Below, in pieces: positions 10,701-20,456 of a DNA stretch of 60,000 bases. The notes under the pieces are model-generated. The model did no database searches, was not told the DNA's origin, and worked only from the letters and a program-made list of their open reading frames with translations. A program made the position numbers and the translations under genes. This stretch comes from Adiantum capillus-veneris (Eukaryota; Streptophyta; Polypodiopsida; Polypodiales; Pteridaceae). The stretch lies in the NCBI GenBank assembly GCA_014529385.2, contig CM043970.1:40667279-40727278 (forward strand). The letters are read 5' to 3'. How positions within the stretch are numbered: position 1 is the first letter of the stretch; every line of letters starts with the position of its first letter.

Positions 10701-10815
10701 GTCGTCGTATGGCTGCCCTCTAGAGGGAGAAGGAATCCTCTGCTCTCCTATGCCTGCATTAGTGATGCACTCAGTGGCCTTTACAAGAGATTGTCCACCA
10801 TAGGGATGCCCTGAG

Positions 10816-11000
10816 GAGAAAACGCTAGGAAGTAAGGCTTGCTGTCCATGATGTGCTGCCCAAGGAAAACGCTGGGGCTGAACTGATGTGCGGGAAAGTG
10901 TCGGTCTGATCCAAGCCAAAAACGCTGGCTGATCTGCAGCAAAACGCTGGGCTGCTCTGTAGAAGAAACGCCAGTGCTGCAGACAGAAAACGCTGGGCAG
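10816..11000 (+). repeat. AAAACGCT motif array
   Basis: The octamer AAAACGCT appears near 10820, 10867, 10914, 10940 and 10986, with a variant AAACGCC near 10965, at spacings of roughly 22 to 50 bases. The intervening DNA is not repeated. The reverse complement AGCGTTTT forms a similar array at 26655-27110. Confidence 0.7.
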
Positions 11001-11100
11001 ATCTGCCCCTCCTGCCCATCACCTGTGAAAGGGCTGCCCTCTAGGGGCGGCCTCCTACCCCCAGGGCAGTGCACACTGTAAAAGTGACTCCCCCCTGCTC

Positions 11101-11110
11101 CCTATATAGG
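11101..11110 (+). promoter_or_regulatory. Possible TATA box
   Basis: CTATATAGGG occurs just downstream of the AAAACGCT array and just upstream of a short CAGCCCT tandem repeat. Its context resembles an LTR promoter, but no partner LTR was found in the window. Confidence 0.35.
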
Positions 11111-11111
11111 G

Positions 11112-11141
11112 CCAGCCCTCAGCCCTCAGCCCTCAGCCCTC
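11112..11141 (+). repeat. 7-bp tandem repeat (CAGCCCT)n
   Basis: Four consecutive copies of the heptamer CAGCCCT follow the TATA-like site. Confidence 0.85.
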
Positions 11142-11682
11142 ACGACCTTGCTAAATGGGGGAAAATAGGGAATAGGTGTGAAGAGGGCACTGGATGCACA
11201 TAGGCTCAGGGGGAAAAAATATGCCAGGGCTAGGGAATGCTATTCCCAGCCTTCAGGATAACTAGAGACCATGGAACCAAGCCAAAACCCGAGCTAAACA
11301 TGGCTAGACATGACCTGACATGAGAGAACAACCTCACACTGGCCGAGCACAGCCACAAAACAGCCCCCATTCCCTAATCTGCTCCTGGGAGATACCTGAG
11401 CTACCACCGGACAGGATTATGAACTCTAACAGGGAGAGCCAGAGGAGTAGTCATCACAACAGATCTCAGAGCCCACCCACGCTAGAGGTACGTTAATTGA
11501 TCGAGCCATTGAGCTAGGCAGATCCAGACGCCCACGACCTCGAGGGGTCTCCCACCATCGATGAAGGCTTTTGCAGAAGATTCAGATCACTCTAGCTCGA
11601 CACGCAAGACGCCCAATTAGAGTACTGATCATGGAGGATGTTGATGAGATTCGACAGCCAACGATGAGAGATTTCATTTGAA

Positions 11683-11813
11683 CCCCCCCCCCCCTTCCCT
11701 CTATCTCGTTTCAGTTCTGGATCAGCTTCAGATTCATTTCCTTAGTGTTTTAGTCTTAGTTCTTTGTACTTTCTGTACTCAGACATGGTATCAAATTCAC
11801 CAATTGTAACTTT
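11683..11813 (+). repeat. Poly-C tract followed by a segment shared with 30490-30660
   Basis: A run of C is followed by pyrimidine-rich DNA and then GACATGGTATCAAATTCAC near 11785. The same phrase, again downstream of a poly-C run, occurs near 30604. It contains TGGTATCA, the first eight bases of a tRNA-Met primer binding site, directly after CAGACA, which could be an LTR end. The pairing suggests two copies of one element, not yet delimited. Confidence 0.5.
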
Positions 11814-11874
11814 TTGGTCTCATAGGTCATTTTGGCCTTTTGAAGACGTTAATATAACATTACATTTCATTTTA

Positions 11875-11876
<2 letters not shown>

Positions 11877-11908
<32 letters not shown>
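11877..11908 (+). repeat. (TG)16 microsatellite
   Basis: Uninterrupted TG dinucleotide repeat of 32 bases, followed by a CG-rich end. Confidence 0.97.
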
Positions 11909-11912
<4 letters not shown>

Positions 11913-12013
11913 TGCGCTCGAAAAAAGATGCTGAGACCCCATCATATTAATTGAAGCTCAAAACCAGGAAGATGAGATTACAAGATATATTGTATGTGAA
12001 AAAGACACTGAAT

Positions 12014-12594
12014 CATAGTTACCCGGAACGGGAACGGGGAACGGGAACGGTAGGGTACGGAACGGGACGGGAACGGGAGGGAGGAGAGGGGCCGGAATGG
12101 GAACGGGGCCGGAACGGTAGACCAAAGAAACTATATATATTATATGTATTATAGGCTCATATGTTAGTGAAAAACTAAAAGCCATAGCTCCATGTCCAAG
12201 CTTAAAGCTTTAGCAAGGAGAGTAGCTCAGTAGAGATGTTGAGAGCTTGAGGAGGAGGTGAGACGAGCCTCCAGAGTCCAAACAGCCCCAAATCAGCCCT
12301 CTAAATAGCCCCCAAACAGCCCCAAATCAGCCCTCCAAATAGCCCCAAATCTGACCCCAAATAGCCCCAAACATGCCCCCAAGTAGCTAGTGAAAAAAGT
12401 TGACTTTTTGGTTTGACCGTTCCGGATTCCCGTTCCACCGTTCCGCCCCGCTCCCCCCCGTTCCGGGTCGCCGTTCCGGTTACACCCCGTTCCGGAACGG
12501 TGTTCCGTTCCCGACTCCGTTTCGAGAGCTAGACCCGTTCGGAACGCCGTTTCGGAACATTTAGGGTCCGTTCCGCCCGTTCCCTGTTACTATG
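12014..12594 (+). mobile_element. GGAACGG-rich foldback MITE, hAT-like, copy 1
   Basis: The 581-bp element starts CATAGTTACCCGGAACGG and ends with its near-inverse CCGTTCCCTGTTACTATG. It is flanked on both sides by the perfect 8-bp direct repeat CACTGAAT (12006-12013 and 12595-12602). The left arm is packed with GGAACGG units and the right arm with CCGTTCC units, so the whole element can fold back; the centre holds CCCCAAAT-rich subrepeats. It encodes no transposase. Eight-base target duplications and a CA terminus fit the hAT superfamily. A second copy with a different perfect duplication lies at 31256-31702. Confidence 0.88.
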
Positions 12595-12602
12595 CACTGA
12601 AT

Positions 12603-12956
12603 GCTGCTATGAGATGCTAGAATTCAGGCAGCAAATGTTGAAATATGAAAGCATAGGAAGCATGATTACCTGAGCTACATCCCCATGAAAAAAATCCCTC
12701 TGATTTTTAACAGACAAACTTATCCACGATCTTGTGAGAGGTCCAAGACAACAACTGATCCCTACCTTGGCACAACTTCTAGCTCAGAGGTCAACACATG
12801 TCTATGACCTGATGTGGATGATCAACTGACTCCAATGGAGGAACAAAAGGATTGTGCAGAAGGAGGCCAAAGCAGCAAATTTGACATTTGCCTCGAGATT
12901 GGAAGAAGGTGCTTGCTTTCATCCAGCAGCTTGATACTGCTTCTCTGGGGGGCTAC
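12603..12956. other. Unique DNA without a recognisable gene
   Basis: No ORF, domain or repeat could be recognised. The sequence continues directly across the MITE target duplication. Confidence 0.5.
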
Positions 12957-13110
12957 TTCAATGCAACCTCCAAAATAAGAAAAGTAGCCTCTTTACTTCA
13001 ATAAAGCCTCCAAAATAAAAAAATCAGCCTCCCTTCAATGCAACCTCCAAAATAAGAAAAGTAGCCTCTTTACTTCAATAAAGCCTCCAAAATAAAAAAA
13101 TCAGCCTCTT
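12957..13110 (+). repeat. 77-bp tandem repeat, two copies, with internal half-unit
   Basis: Two adjacent 77-base units (12957-13033 and 13034-13110) are almost identical. Each splits into two similar halves of about 38 bases, both containing the phrase CCTCCAAAATAA, so the array is effectively four half-units. Confidence 0.9.
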
Positions 13111-13658
13111 TTCTCAAGGGGAATTCACAACAATGGCAGTGGTCAGCTTTATTGCTACGTGGATAGGCACTAGAGAATTTTGTGGCATCCAAACAATTGT
13201 TTGATTCCTTGTGGTTGACACCGGCATATGAGGCATATATTTTGACTGCTTGGAACCACTTACGGATGAAGAAGAATTACACTCTACAGTCTTACAACCA
13301 AAGGTTTTAGGATACATTTTTATTAGTACCTTCCTTCAAGATGGGTCACCCTTGAAGAGCAGATCTGTTGAGGGTTAGTTTGAGAGTTTACATGCAAATC
13401 TAACCCCTATGTGCATGTGGACAAGCTGTACTACTTCTAGGGTTTAGGACAGCCTAGAAAGTGTTCTGGCACCTTTGTGAGCCTGTTTGCTAGGTGTAGG
13501 CATTGGGAAGTGATCGCATTTAGTACTTTAGTACGTGGCCAGGTAGTCATCTACATATGAAGCACCTCTTATTAGTTATAAGTGAACATTACTACTAAGT
13601 GACATTAATAATAGAAGTCGTGGGGCATACTGATTGCTCATGCTCGACCTACCCCATT
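13111..13658. other. Non-coding stretch, partly shared with 26250-26380
   Basis: No gene is recognisable. Between about 13385 and 13500 the wording (AAATCTAACCCCTATGTG, GTGGACAAGCT, GTGTTCTGGCACC, TTTGTGAGCCTGTTT) parallels 26260-26360 at moderate similarity, indicating two old copies of one repeat. Confidence 0.5.
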
Positions 13659-13827
13659 TGTAACTGGCTTGGACACTCCAAGCGAGAAATTGATAGCAAC
13701 ACGAACAGAAACTTCAAAATCACTAAACTTTAATAGAAAGAGAGCGAGAGAGTTGACACGGCCCGACGGAGTTCCGTGCCTAGAGATATTGGCCCCAAAG
13801 ACTGGCTCCCCTTTCGGTATTTCTCCA
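13659..13827 (-). repeat. Partial chromovirus LTR joined to element D
   Basis: In minus orientation this is the last 170 bases of an LTR of the A/B/C type. It begins at the plus-strand TGTAAC, corresponding to the LTR 3' end, and includes the conserved core with TTGGCCCCAAAG and CGGTATTTCT. It stops abruptly where element D RNase H sequence begins. The rest of the LTR is missing. Confidence 0.65.
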
Positions 13828-14408
13828 TCGTAGCATGGCAATATCCGGTGTAGAGTAGTTTGCAATCATCCTTATCAATGGCAAGCAATCTGTCTCTACC
13901 ACGACTGAAGCTCCAATAAAATATTTTTTATCAGACCTTAGAGAAGTAGCAACGCCCCAAAGTTCTCTCTTAACCTGTGGGTAACCTCGTTGACGAGCAT
14001 TGAGCACCTTTGCTCCAAATCGAACTGCATACCTGTGTCCTTCTGCATCATCTTGACCTATAGCCCACCCAATACCTGTCGGGCTAGTGTCAACTGTTAA
14101 GATTACTGGCCTTCCGCATTTGTAATCAACCTTCCTCAAGGTAGGAGCCTCGAGAAGCATCTGCTTTAGCTTCCTGATAGCCTTCGTGTAAACTTCTTCC
14201 CAAACAAACCTCTTTCCTTTCCTTAGTAATTGATAAAGCACCTCTGCAACATGAGCAAAATGTGGCAATCAAATAAGGTAGAATACACATGCACCAAGAT
14301 ACCGACGAACTTCAGTAACTGAAGAGCATGTTTCCTCATCTTTTGGATAGCTTCAACTTTAGCTTGACTTGGCCTTCTGCCCCTCTGGACTGCACATATG
14401 CCCCACAA
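13828..14408 (-). pseudogene. Element D RNase H domain, broken
   Basis: The frame reads LRKVDYKCGRPVILTVDTSPTG (catalytic Asp in VDTS), then AVRFGAKVLNARQRGY, VKRELWGV (catalytic Glu), VVVETDCLPLIRMI (catalytic Asp) and PDIAMLRW, so the RNase H residues are mostly present. After MLRW the frame runs without a stop into the partial LTR, producing a chimeric tail. Upstream (14223-14408) the connection segment GRRPSQAKVEAIQKM lies in another frame. Confidence 0.75.
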
Positions 14409-14499
14409 TTAAAACCTCTTTAGCACCAAAATTTGATTTTTGCTCTGAAAGCGTTAAGTGAACTTCTTCAAGCCCGGATAAAATAGCATCACAGTCAGT

Positions 14500-15137
14500 A
14501 ATATGTTGAGCAACAAACCGCCGGCACCCCCTCTGATCTTTTACCTCATCTTTGGACCCTTCTTCACATCCTTTAATAGGTAGATCATCAATGAAGGCAT
14601 AGTCACGTGAGGGATAAAGTCCCTTAATACCTTATTCATGCCGTTCATCATATGAGCTATTGAATTAGTTGCAGAGAGTGCACATCCTTATCAAACCGAG
14701 AGGAGTGCGCATCGTAGTAAGATCCCTACTCTCCAAAGCTAACTGAAATTGATCGTATCGAGAGTAAAGATCACCCATGGAGTAAATAGATCTACCTGCA
14801 AAGGCCTCAACAAATTCATCCACAATTGGGCCAGTATCCACATTGCGGATTGTTACCTTGTTAACCTGCTGTATGTCCTGTATGAACCTTAAAGTACCAT
14901 TTTTCTTCGGAACAGTGAACCATCGATTAGAGTATGGCGCACATGATGGCTCCAAAATTCCCATTTGTATCTTCTCATTAAGCAAATCGATAAGCTTTGG
15001 CAAGTGAGCTTTAGGAACTGGAATGGGACGTAAGCTCCATGGCATGTGAGGAACAATGAATATAACCATAGGTGAAACAACAATTGGATCCACACACCCA
15101 GATCAAAAGCAAAAGCTTTACCGTGTTTTTCGAGCAT
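14500..15137 (-). pseudogene. Element D reverse transcriptase, broken
   Basis: Fingers and palm are visible: LPKLIDLLNEKIQMGILEPS, WFTVPKKNGTLRFIQDIQQVNK, motif A SMGDLYSRYDQFQL, TPLGLIRMCTL, and the active-site FIDD near 14583-14600. Frames change around 14660 and stops separate the pieces. The enzyme would copy element RNA into DNA. Confidence 0.78.
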
Positions 15138-15139
15138 AC

Positions 15140-15659
15140 CTTGAAAGCTTTTGATCTCCTCTTCATTAAGGAAACTATCTTCTCCAATCTTCAGCTGCTG
15201 CTACGGCTCCTTAGTGAATATATGCCCAATGTTTTTTGGATTCTTGAGCATAGGCTGTTGAGAAGCTTCTATAATCACCCCATCACTTCCTTCTGGTAGA
15301 GGTGTAGCCACTGGTCTCACTTTCTTTGCAACAGTCTTGTACTTCGTCTCTACTTGTGCTTCGACTGCTTTACCCCAAGTCATCCTCAATATGCATAAGT
15401 GCCAGCTCTTCATACATGTCCATTGAGTGCACTTTAACAACTTCAGTTCCACTTTGTAACCTGTATTGCATGATATCCTCAAGCTCTGACATAGTGTCAA
15501 CATAAGAAATCTCTTTGAAGATCCCTGAAATCACATCATGTGGCTCAAGCACATCACATCCCTGCAATTCACTTTGAATACTTGAAACATGTTGTTTCTT
15601 CCTCTTAGGTAAATCATTAAATTTTCTGTAAGATACTGAATCCTCCGATGTCAATCCCA
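15140..15659 (-). pseudogene. Element D linker between protease and reverse transcriptase
   Basis: Minus-strand ORFs 15370-15660 and 15201-15503 overlap in different frames and are rich in Ser, Glu and Lys. They occupy the spacer between protease and reverse transcriptase and have no recognisable domain of their own. Confidence 0.5.
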
Positions 15660-16240
15660 AAAATCCCGAAGAGAAGGTTTCTCTTTGCGAGAACTTCTCC
15701 TTACTTGTACCACCACAATCCCGCTTTATAGTGGCACCTCGAGAAAATCCTTTGCAAACCTATGTTCTTTGAACTCTTTGCATATCTTTGGCATTGAACG
15801 AACACGTAAACTATCCTTGTTCTTGGCATGATCAATACATACAGTCAAAAATTGAACCGCTTTCTTACCATCTCGGCTTCGAACCTTGGCATAGGCCGAG
15901 CCATCATTTAGCACCTTGGTTTTCATTCGCACTGCCGTAATGTAGGGCTGTCCCAAAATCAATGGGTAAGAGGATGCTCCTGTATAAAGAAGTTTTGCTC
16001 ATCACCTACATCCCCAATAGTTACCTCGACATTTGCACATGCACCATAAAGTTCGTGTGGAAGCATGTCGGCAGCTCGTATCCGCCAAACGTTGTCCACA
16101 TCAATAGGCCACTTCCCCTTATGGTGCAAGCTTTTTGCCATAAGATTGATTTCTGAACCATGGTCTATAAGTGCTAAGACCGGCTCCTCACTGTCGCCAA
16201 GCTTTACCACAATTTCAGTCGTAGCTCTTGCTCGATGAGT
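15660..16240 (-). pseudogene. Element D aspartic protease region
   Basis: Two ORF pieces (15959-16210 and 15726-15962) encode the retropepsin-like domain: VLALIDHGSEINLMAKSL carries the catalytic Asp in a D-H-G-S box, followed by the MLPHELYGACANVEVTIGD strand and ILGQPYITAVRMK, the usual second conserved box. It would cleave the polyprotein. The frame shifts at about 15960 and ends near 15726. Upstream it is interrupted at 16245 by the solo LTR. Confidence 0.75.
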
Positions 16241-16245
16241 CCTTG

Positions 16246-16727
16246 TGTCACAAACTGCTGACGTGTTGACCCAGTGAAGAATGGAGCTACCGGTCGAGGA
16301 GCCTAAACCCTAGAAGAAGCAGAAGCAACAGATTTTCGCAGTTCACGCTGGCCTGCTAATGTGGCAGACTATACGGATTTCCGTGATTTATGCTAGCAGC
16401 TTTTGGGCATGGCTTTTCGACTAGATGCTTTTGAGTTTGAAGGCTTTTCATGTAAAGCTTTTGGGCCTAGGGCCTTTAAATATGAGGCCATGGGCTCGTT
16501 CTTTGGCATGCTTCCTAGAGAAGGTGCAGAGGATGGAGTACCGGCTTGTACTTCGATGATGCAATATAGAAAGGGGCGCAAAGGTTTGGGGCCAATACTC
16601 TCTGGGGTGGAATTCCGCCACTCTGTGTCGCATGTCATCTCTCTCTTTCAGTTCAATTGTTATTGAAGTGCTAAAAGTCTGTTCAGTCTGTTCTTTTCTA
16701 TCGGCACGTGGTGCCCATCTTGTGACA
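16246..16727 (+). repeat. Solo LTR (482 bp) inserted in element D
   Basis: The block begins TGTCACAAACTGCTGACG and ends CTTGTGACA, and is flanked on both sides by CCTTG (16241-16245 and 16728-16732), a perfect 5-bp target duplication. A TATA-like TTTAAATATG lies near 16475. The same LTR type, on the other strand, is inserted at 32575-33205, and a fragment lies at 25803-26055. With no internal sequence, it arose by recombination between the two LTRs of a former full element. Confidence 0.9.
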
Positions 16728-17117
16728 CCTTGAAAAATGACTCCTAGGTATAATTTCACTATCTCCCTCTTCATTGAAATGCACATTTCTTACCTCTAGT
16801 ACAATCGGGTTTGAAACCACCACAGACCTCGACTCTTCATCTTCAAGCTCTTCAAATTCTTCTTCACAATCATTCAGAATTGCTTCAATATGTCCAATCA
16901 TCTGGCTCTTAATTGATTTTGGCTCCCGCTCACTTGGTATCTGCTACTTCCTCTTGATAATGTCGATGATCTCCTCATGAAACTCGCGCTTGGTAATTCC
17001 CAGGATATCACCCAATGCGAGCTCCACTTTACTATTCAGGATGCCCTCTTCAAAAACTTTCTTTAGATTTGTAGCCAATTCGTTATCAGATTTAAGCTTA
17101 TACGAGGGTCAGCATCC
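16728..17117 (-). pseudogene. Element D gag fragment
   Basis: The minus-strand frame reads NELATNLKKVFEEGILNSK, VELALGDILGITKREFHEE, then a stop, then IEAILNDCEEEFEELEDEE. This matches the late gag to pre-protease region of this gypsy lineage. The N-terminal part is missing because element F lies directly upstream. Confidence 0.6.
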
Positions 17118-17122
17118 GAGAA

Positions 17123-17384
17123 TGTAGGCGTGCACCCGTTAGACCGAGCGTCCCATCCCACCCGACCTCACCTCCTCGAGGTGACCTCACACACTCCTAG
17201 CCTCATGGGATAACCATTGGCACTCTGCCAGTGGGGTTCGATAACTACAAATGAGGCCTTGGCCTCCCTTTTATAAAAGTGGCCGGCCACACTGGTTGGT
17301 TCACACTACATCCGCCCGGACAATAGAGGCTCATCTCGACGGTGTCGTAGACCAGATCCCCTCTCCTGTAAGCGGGACATAACA
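17123..17384 (-). repeat. 3' LTR of gypsy element F (262 bp)
   Basis: In minus orientation the block starts TGTTATGTCCCGCTTACAGG, contains a TATA-like TTTTATAAAAG (plus-strand position near 17270), and ends GCACGCCTACA. A purine tract (AAGGGGGGAAGTA on the minus strand, plus 17385-17397) precedes its start, as expected of a polypurine tract. The matching 5' LTR is not in the window, so the target duplication cannot be tested. Confidence 0.7.
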
Positions 17385-17412
17385 TACTTCCCCCCTTAAG
17401 AACCATTGATGT
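17385..17412 (-). other. Polypurine tract and 3' leader of element F
   Basis: The minus-strand AAGGGGGGAAG adjoins the F LTR. The sequence between it and 17412 resumes at 23798 after removal of element C and one copy of GATGT, so the two flanks are one interrupted element. Confidence 0.65.
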
Positions 17413-17971
17413 TGTAACAAACTTGGACACCTCAAGTCAAGATTCTGCCGCGACACAGTAGAGATTTACTTCAAGACAGTTCACAATTTCACAATTAGGT
17501 CGCCACGGCCCGGCGTAGCTCCGTGCCAAGAGGTATTGGCCCCAAAGACTGTCACCCCTTTCGGTATTTTGTTTTGTATTAATCCGTGCTCAAAGTCCAA
17601 GAGAGCGGGCATGTGGTCACTCTCAGACTCTGCGTCCAGATGCTCTGAGAAGTGAGGCCTTGCCCACTTATTTAAAGGTACAAGGGATGCCCAAAAGCAG
17701 AGCCCCTAAAAGCACTTAAACTCAAAAGCTTGTAGTCTTAAAAGCAATAGGCCCAAAAGCTGCTATAATCAGCCAGCGTAATTTCAGGAAAAAGCCGTAC
17801 ACTGCCAGGTTATCAGCTCTGCAAATCCCGCCGCAAATCCCGGAATTCCGTACGGTTGGCCAGGTCAACCTATGAGCGCATTCTGCGGGGTCCGTACTAT
17901 TGCCACGTGGCATCCCTACCCTGGCCATTGTGTAAGTGTTTGGAAGCTTGCCACGTCACCAGTTTGTGACA
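17413..17971 (-). repeat. 3' LTR of chromovirus C
   Basis: The plus strand starts TGTAACAAACTTGG and ends AGTTTGTGACA. A TATA-like TTTAAATAAG (minus) is near 17668. The LTR contains the core shared with other LTRs of the window (near 17500-17575). Confidence 0.94.
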
Positions 17972-17985
17972 TACCCCCCTCTTGA
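17972..17985 (-). other. Polypurine tract of chromovirus C
   Basis: The minus-strand AAGAGGGGGGTA lies immediately upstream of the 3' LTR, and the same tract precedes the 3' LTR of A. It primes plus-strand DNA synthesis. Confidence 0.85.
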
Positions 17986-18555
17986 AAGCATTGTAATCGC
18001 CCTCCATTACGCCTGCAAAACAGACAGAGGCCATAAACTGTCTTAGCAGACACTGATTGTTAGTACCGATGCACTAGGCACAACACATCTAGCACATGTA
18101 CCAATCGATAGTCACATCACAAGACATCACTTGACATAACAGGACATCACATGACATAACAGGACATCACATGACAAATCACATTTAAAATCATTACAAA
18201 TCTCAGACCATGATTAATCGGCAACGTATTTGGTAATCCCATCTAGATCCAGTCGGGACCTCATGGATGCCCGATTAACTAATCCTTATTGCAATCATGT
18301 CTATAGAGATTTATGAGACCGAAATGCTACAGTCATTTCGTCTTTCAGTTCCTGCACTCAAACAAGTCAAGTACAAATCAATCAATATCATATTCATTTT
18401 TGGGAATTCCAGTTCATAAAGTCATACAACAAAATAGTGTCAGCCCAACAGTATCCTTGAAATCCAAAGGGACATCAGTGACTCTATATCAAAAATCGGG
18501 GTAATTTGTTGACAAAGGAGCGGAGTGACTCCCCTCTTGTGCATGCCCGTTGCAC
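17986..18555 (-). other. 3' untranslated region of chromovirus C
   Basis: Non-coding stretch homologous to 38160-38710 in A and 46390-46990 in B. A short tandem near 18115-18175 repeats ACATAACAGGACATCAC-type units. It includes the point where the chromodomain has been lost, near 18555. Confidence 0.7.
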
Positions 18556-19638
18556 TAGATTTAAAAGGCTTCAAGAGACTCACATGAAAAGCATTGTGAA
18601 TTCGGGTAGCTTCAGTCTGAAGGAGACATCATTTATCTTTTCTTGTATTTGGAAAGGTCCATAGTACCTCATGCTAAGCTTTGGAAAAAGATGCTCCTTT
18701 TCCTTTTTCTTTCTTAGGCGTGCCTTCTCAAATCGTAAGAGCGCCCAAATCGTCTTCCTTTAATTTCAAATCGCGACGGTGTGGATCTGTTACCTTTTTG
18801 TGTCTTTCCTAAGATTTCGCTAAAGCCTGCCTGACCTTGGCAAAAGCAGTGTCCAAGTCCCTCGTGTACTGGTTAGCTTCAAAAATCTTATCTTTCGTGC
18901 TAAGGAAGGGTGAAACCTTCGTAGCACCATCAATGATCTCAAATGGCGCCTTCCCCGTCGAAGAGTGGATTGTGTATTGTAGGCAAATTCCACCAAGGGC
19001 AAAAACTTTTCCCATTGAGTCTTCTGATAAAAAATGTAAGACTTCAATAAATCTAGTACGACTAAATTTGCAATCTCAGATTGCCCATTTGTCTGCGAGT
19101 GGAAAGATGACGAGAACTGCAACCGTGTGCCAATATTCTCACAAATAGCCTTCCAAAACAAACTCGTGAATCGGGGATCTCTGTCAGAGACTATTGTCTC
19201 AGGCATGCCATGTAATTTGAATATCTGGGCAATGAACAGTCTCGTTAAATTATCTGGCTTGACACTTTTCTTCACTGGAATGAAATGAGCTTGCTTGCTA
19301 AATCTGTCAATAACAGTTTAGATAACATTGTGCCCACTTTGTGTCTTCGGGAGATAAAAAATGAAATCCATTGCAATACTTTCCCAGGGGTGGGTGGGAA
19401 TGGGTAAAGGTAGTAACAATCCTAGTGCTTTATGCCTGTCAAACTTGACCTTCTGGCATACCAAGCAACTGCATACAAAATCGTCCACATCCTTCTTGAG
19501 TCTCGGCCAAAAGAAGTAACGCTCCACACCTTTCAAGGTGGTGTCAATGCCCCAGTGACCAGTAAATGGTGGACAATGGCATTCGGTTAGAACTTTTTCC
19601 CTCAACGGCTGTGTAACGCACATCGTTTTCTTCATCAA
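18555..19638 (-). pseudogene. Chromovirus C integrase, chromodomain missing
   Basis: The H2C2 zinc domain (HCPPFTGHWG and CSCLVCQKVKF, 19430-19590) and the catalytic core are present: AMDFIFYLP with the first Asp, IVSDRDPRFTS with the second Asp (near 19175-19210) and HSQTNGQSEIAN near the third residue, where Glu is retained. The C-terminal region (YYGPFQ...INDVSFRLKLP) follows near 18600-18660. Immediately after LLKPFK the sequence jumps to the 3' untranslated region, so the chromodomain of A (37892-38158) and B (46053-46385) is missing. Frameshifts at about 19015 and 19320 break the frame. Confidence 0.85.
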
Positions 19639-19686
19639 GTAGCAATCCCGAATGGAATATCGCGCTACTACCTCCCCATTTTGTAT

Positions 19687-20456
19687 TCAACTGAATACAT
19701 CTGAAAAATCTGGATCTGTGGCGTACTGATCGACCATGTCCTCGAAGCTTCTATGATGACTCGCGGAAATAGCCAAGACTAATGGCTTTCGGGACAAAGC
19801 ATCTGCCACCAAGTTCTTTTGTCCCGGTACATGGACAATCTGGAAGTGAAACTGTGACAAGATGTTAGCCCACCGCATCTGCTTTTCCAAAAGCTGCTTC
19901 TGTGACAAGAAGTAGCGTAAACTCTGATGATCAGTGAAGACTGTAAAATTGGCTCCGAGTAGGTAATGTCGCCACTGAGTAAGAGCATGGATAAGCGTCA
20001 AAAGCTCTTTCTCATAAATCTGTGCTGTCAATTCCGGCTTGAAAACAATCGGCTCTCATAGGCAATGACATGGCCTTCTTGCATTAAGACCGCACCCAGA
20101 CTACGACCACAAGAATCACAATATACTTCGAACGACTTTTGCAAACCCGGCAAAGTCAAAACTAGTCCCATAGTCAATTTCTCTTTCAAAGTCTGAAAGG
20201 CAGTCATTTCTGAGTCCCCACGAGAAAGGGACTCCTTTCTGTGTCAAGGTATGCAAAGGGGAAGCAACGTCTGCAACCAGTAGTAAGAACATAAGCCCAA
20301 AAAGCTTCTTACTTCATGAACATTCTTCAAATCGGGCCAATCACGTATAGTCTCAATCTTGACCGGGTCCATCTGTACTTTTGCTGTTGAGACGATGTGT
20401 CCCAAAAAGTGTATCTCCAGTAAGAAAAATTCACTCTTCTTGGCATTGATCACCAA
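19687..20456 (-). pseudogene. Chromovirus C RNase H domain, broken
   Basis: IHFLGHIVSTAKVQMDPVKI and HEVRSFLGLCSYYW mark the connection region; then EKELLTLIHALTQWRHYLLG and TVFTDHQSLRYFLSQKQ with the catalytic Asp; then IVHVPGQKNLVADALSRKP. A frame break near 20040-20250 separates the pieces. Downstream, AISASHHRSFEDM leads toward integrase. Confidence 0.85.

Larger units (their letters stand above)
7300..10790 (+). mobile_element. Degenerate L1-like LINE retrotransposon
   Basis: On the plus strand the region reads ORF1 remnant, endonuclease, reverse transcriptase and the start of the C-terminal part, the order of a plant L1-like LINE. The 5' end is rearranged by the tandem duplication at 7107-7911. 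Frameshifts and stops are scattered throughout. The element fades out after about 10700. A matching C-terminal segment of the same family lies at 59430-59943. Confidence 0.85.
13828..17122 (-). mobile_element. Ty3/gypsy element D, partial (gag to RNase H)
   Basis: On the minus strand the order is gag end, protease, reverse transcriptase, RNase H. The integrase end is lost at the 13827 junction and the 5' end is separated by element F. The protein wording (ALIDHGSEINLM protease; SMGDLYSRYDQFQL reverse transcriptase; STPDIAMLRW RNase H) identifies a gypsy lineage different from A/B/C. A solo LTR sits inside it at 16246-16727. Confidence 0.82.

Noticed and set aside
12219-12290. tRNA-like AGTAGCTCAGTAGA phrase
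   Set aside because: No cloverleaf partner sequences or T-arm GGTTCRA box; it lies inside the MITE.
17100-17122. The 262-bp LTR at 17123-17384 as the 5' LTR of element D
   Set aside because: The DNA immediately inside it is mid-gag with no primer binding site, so it is better read as the 3' LTR of F inserted into D.
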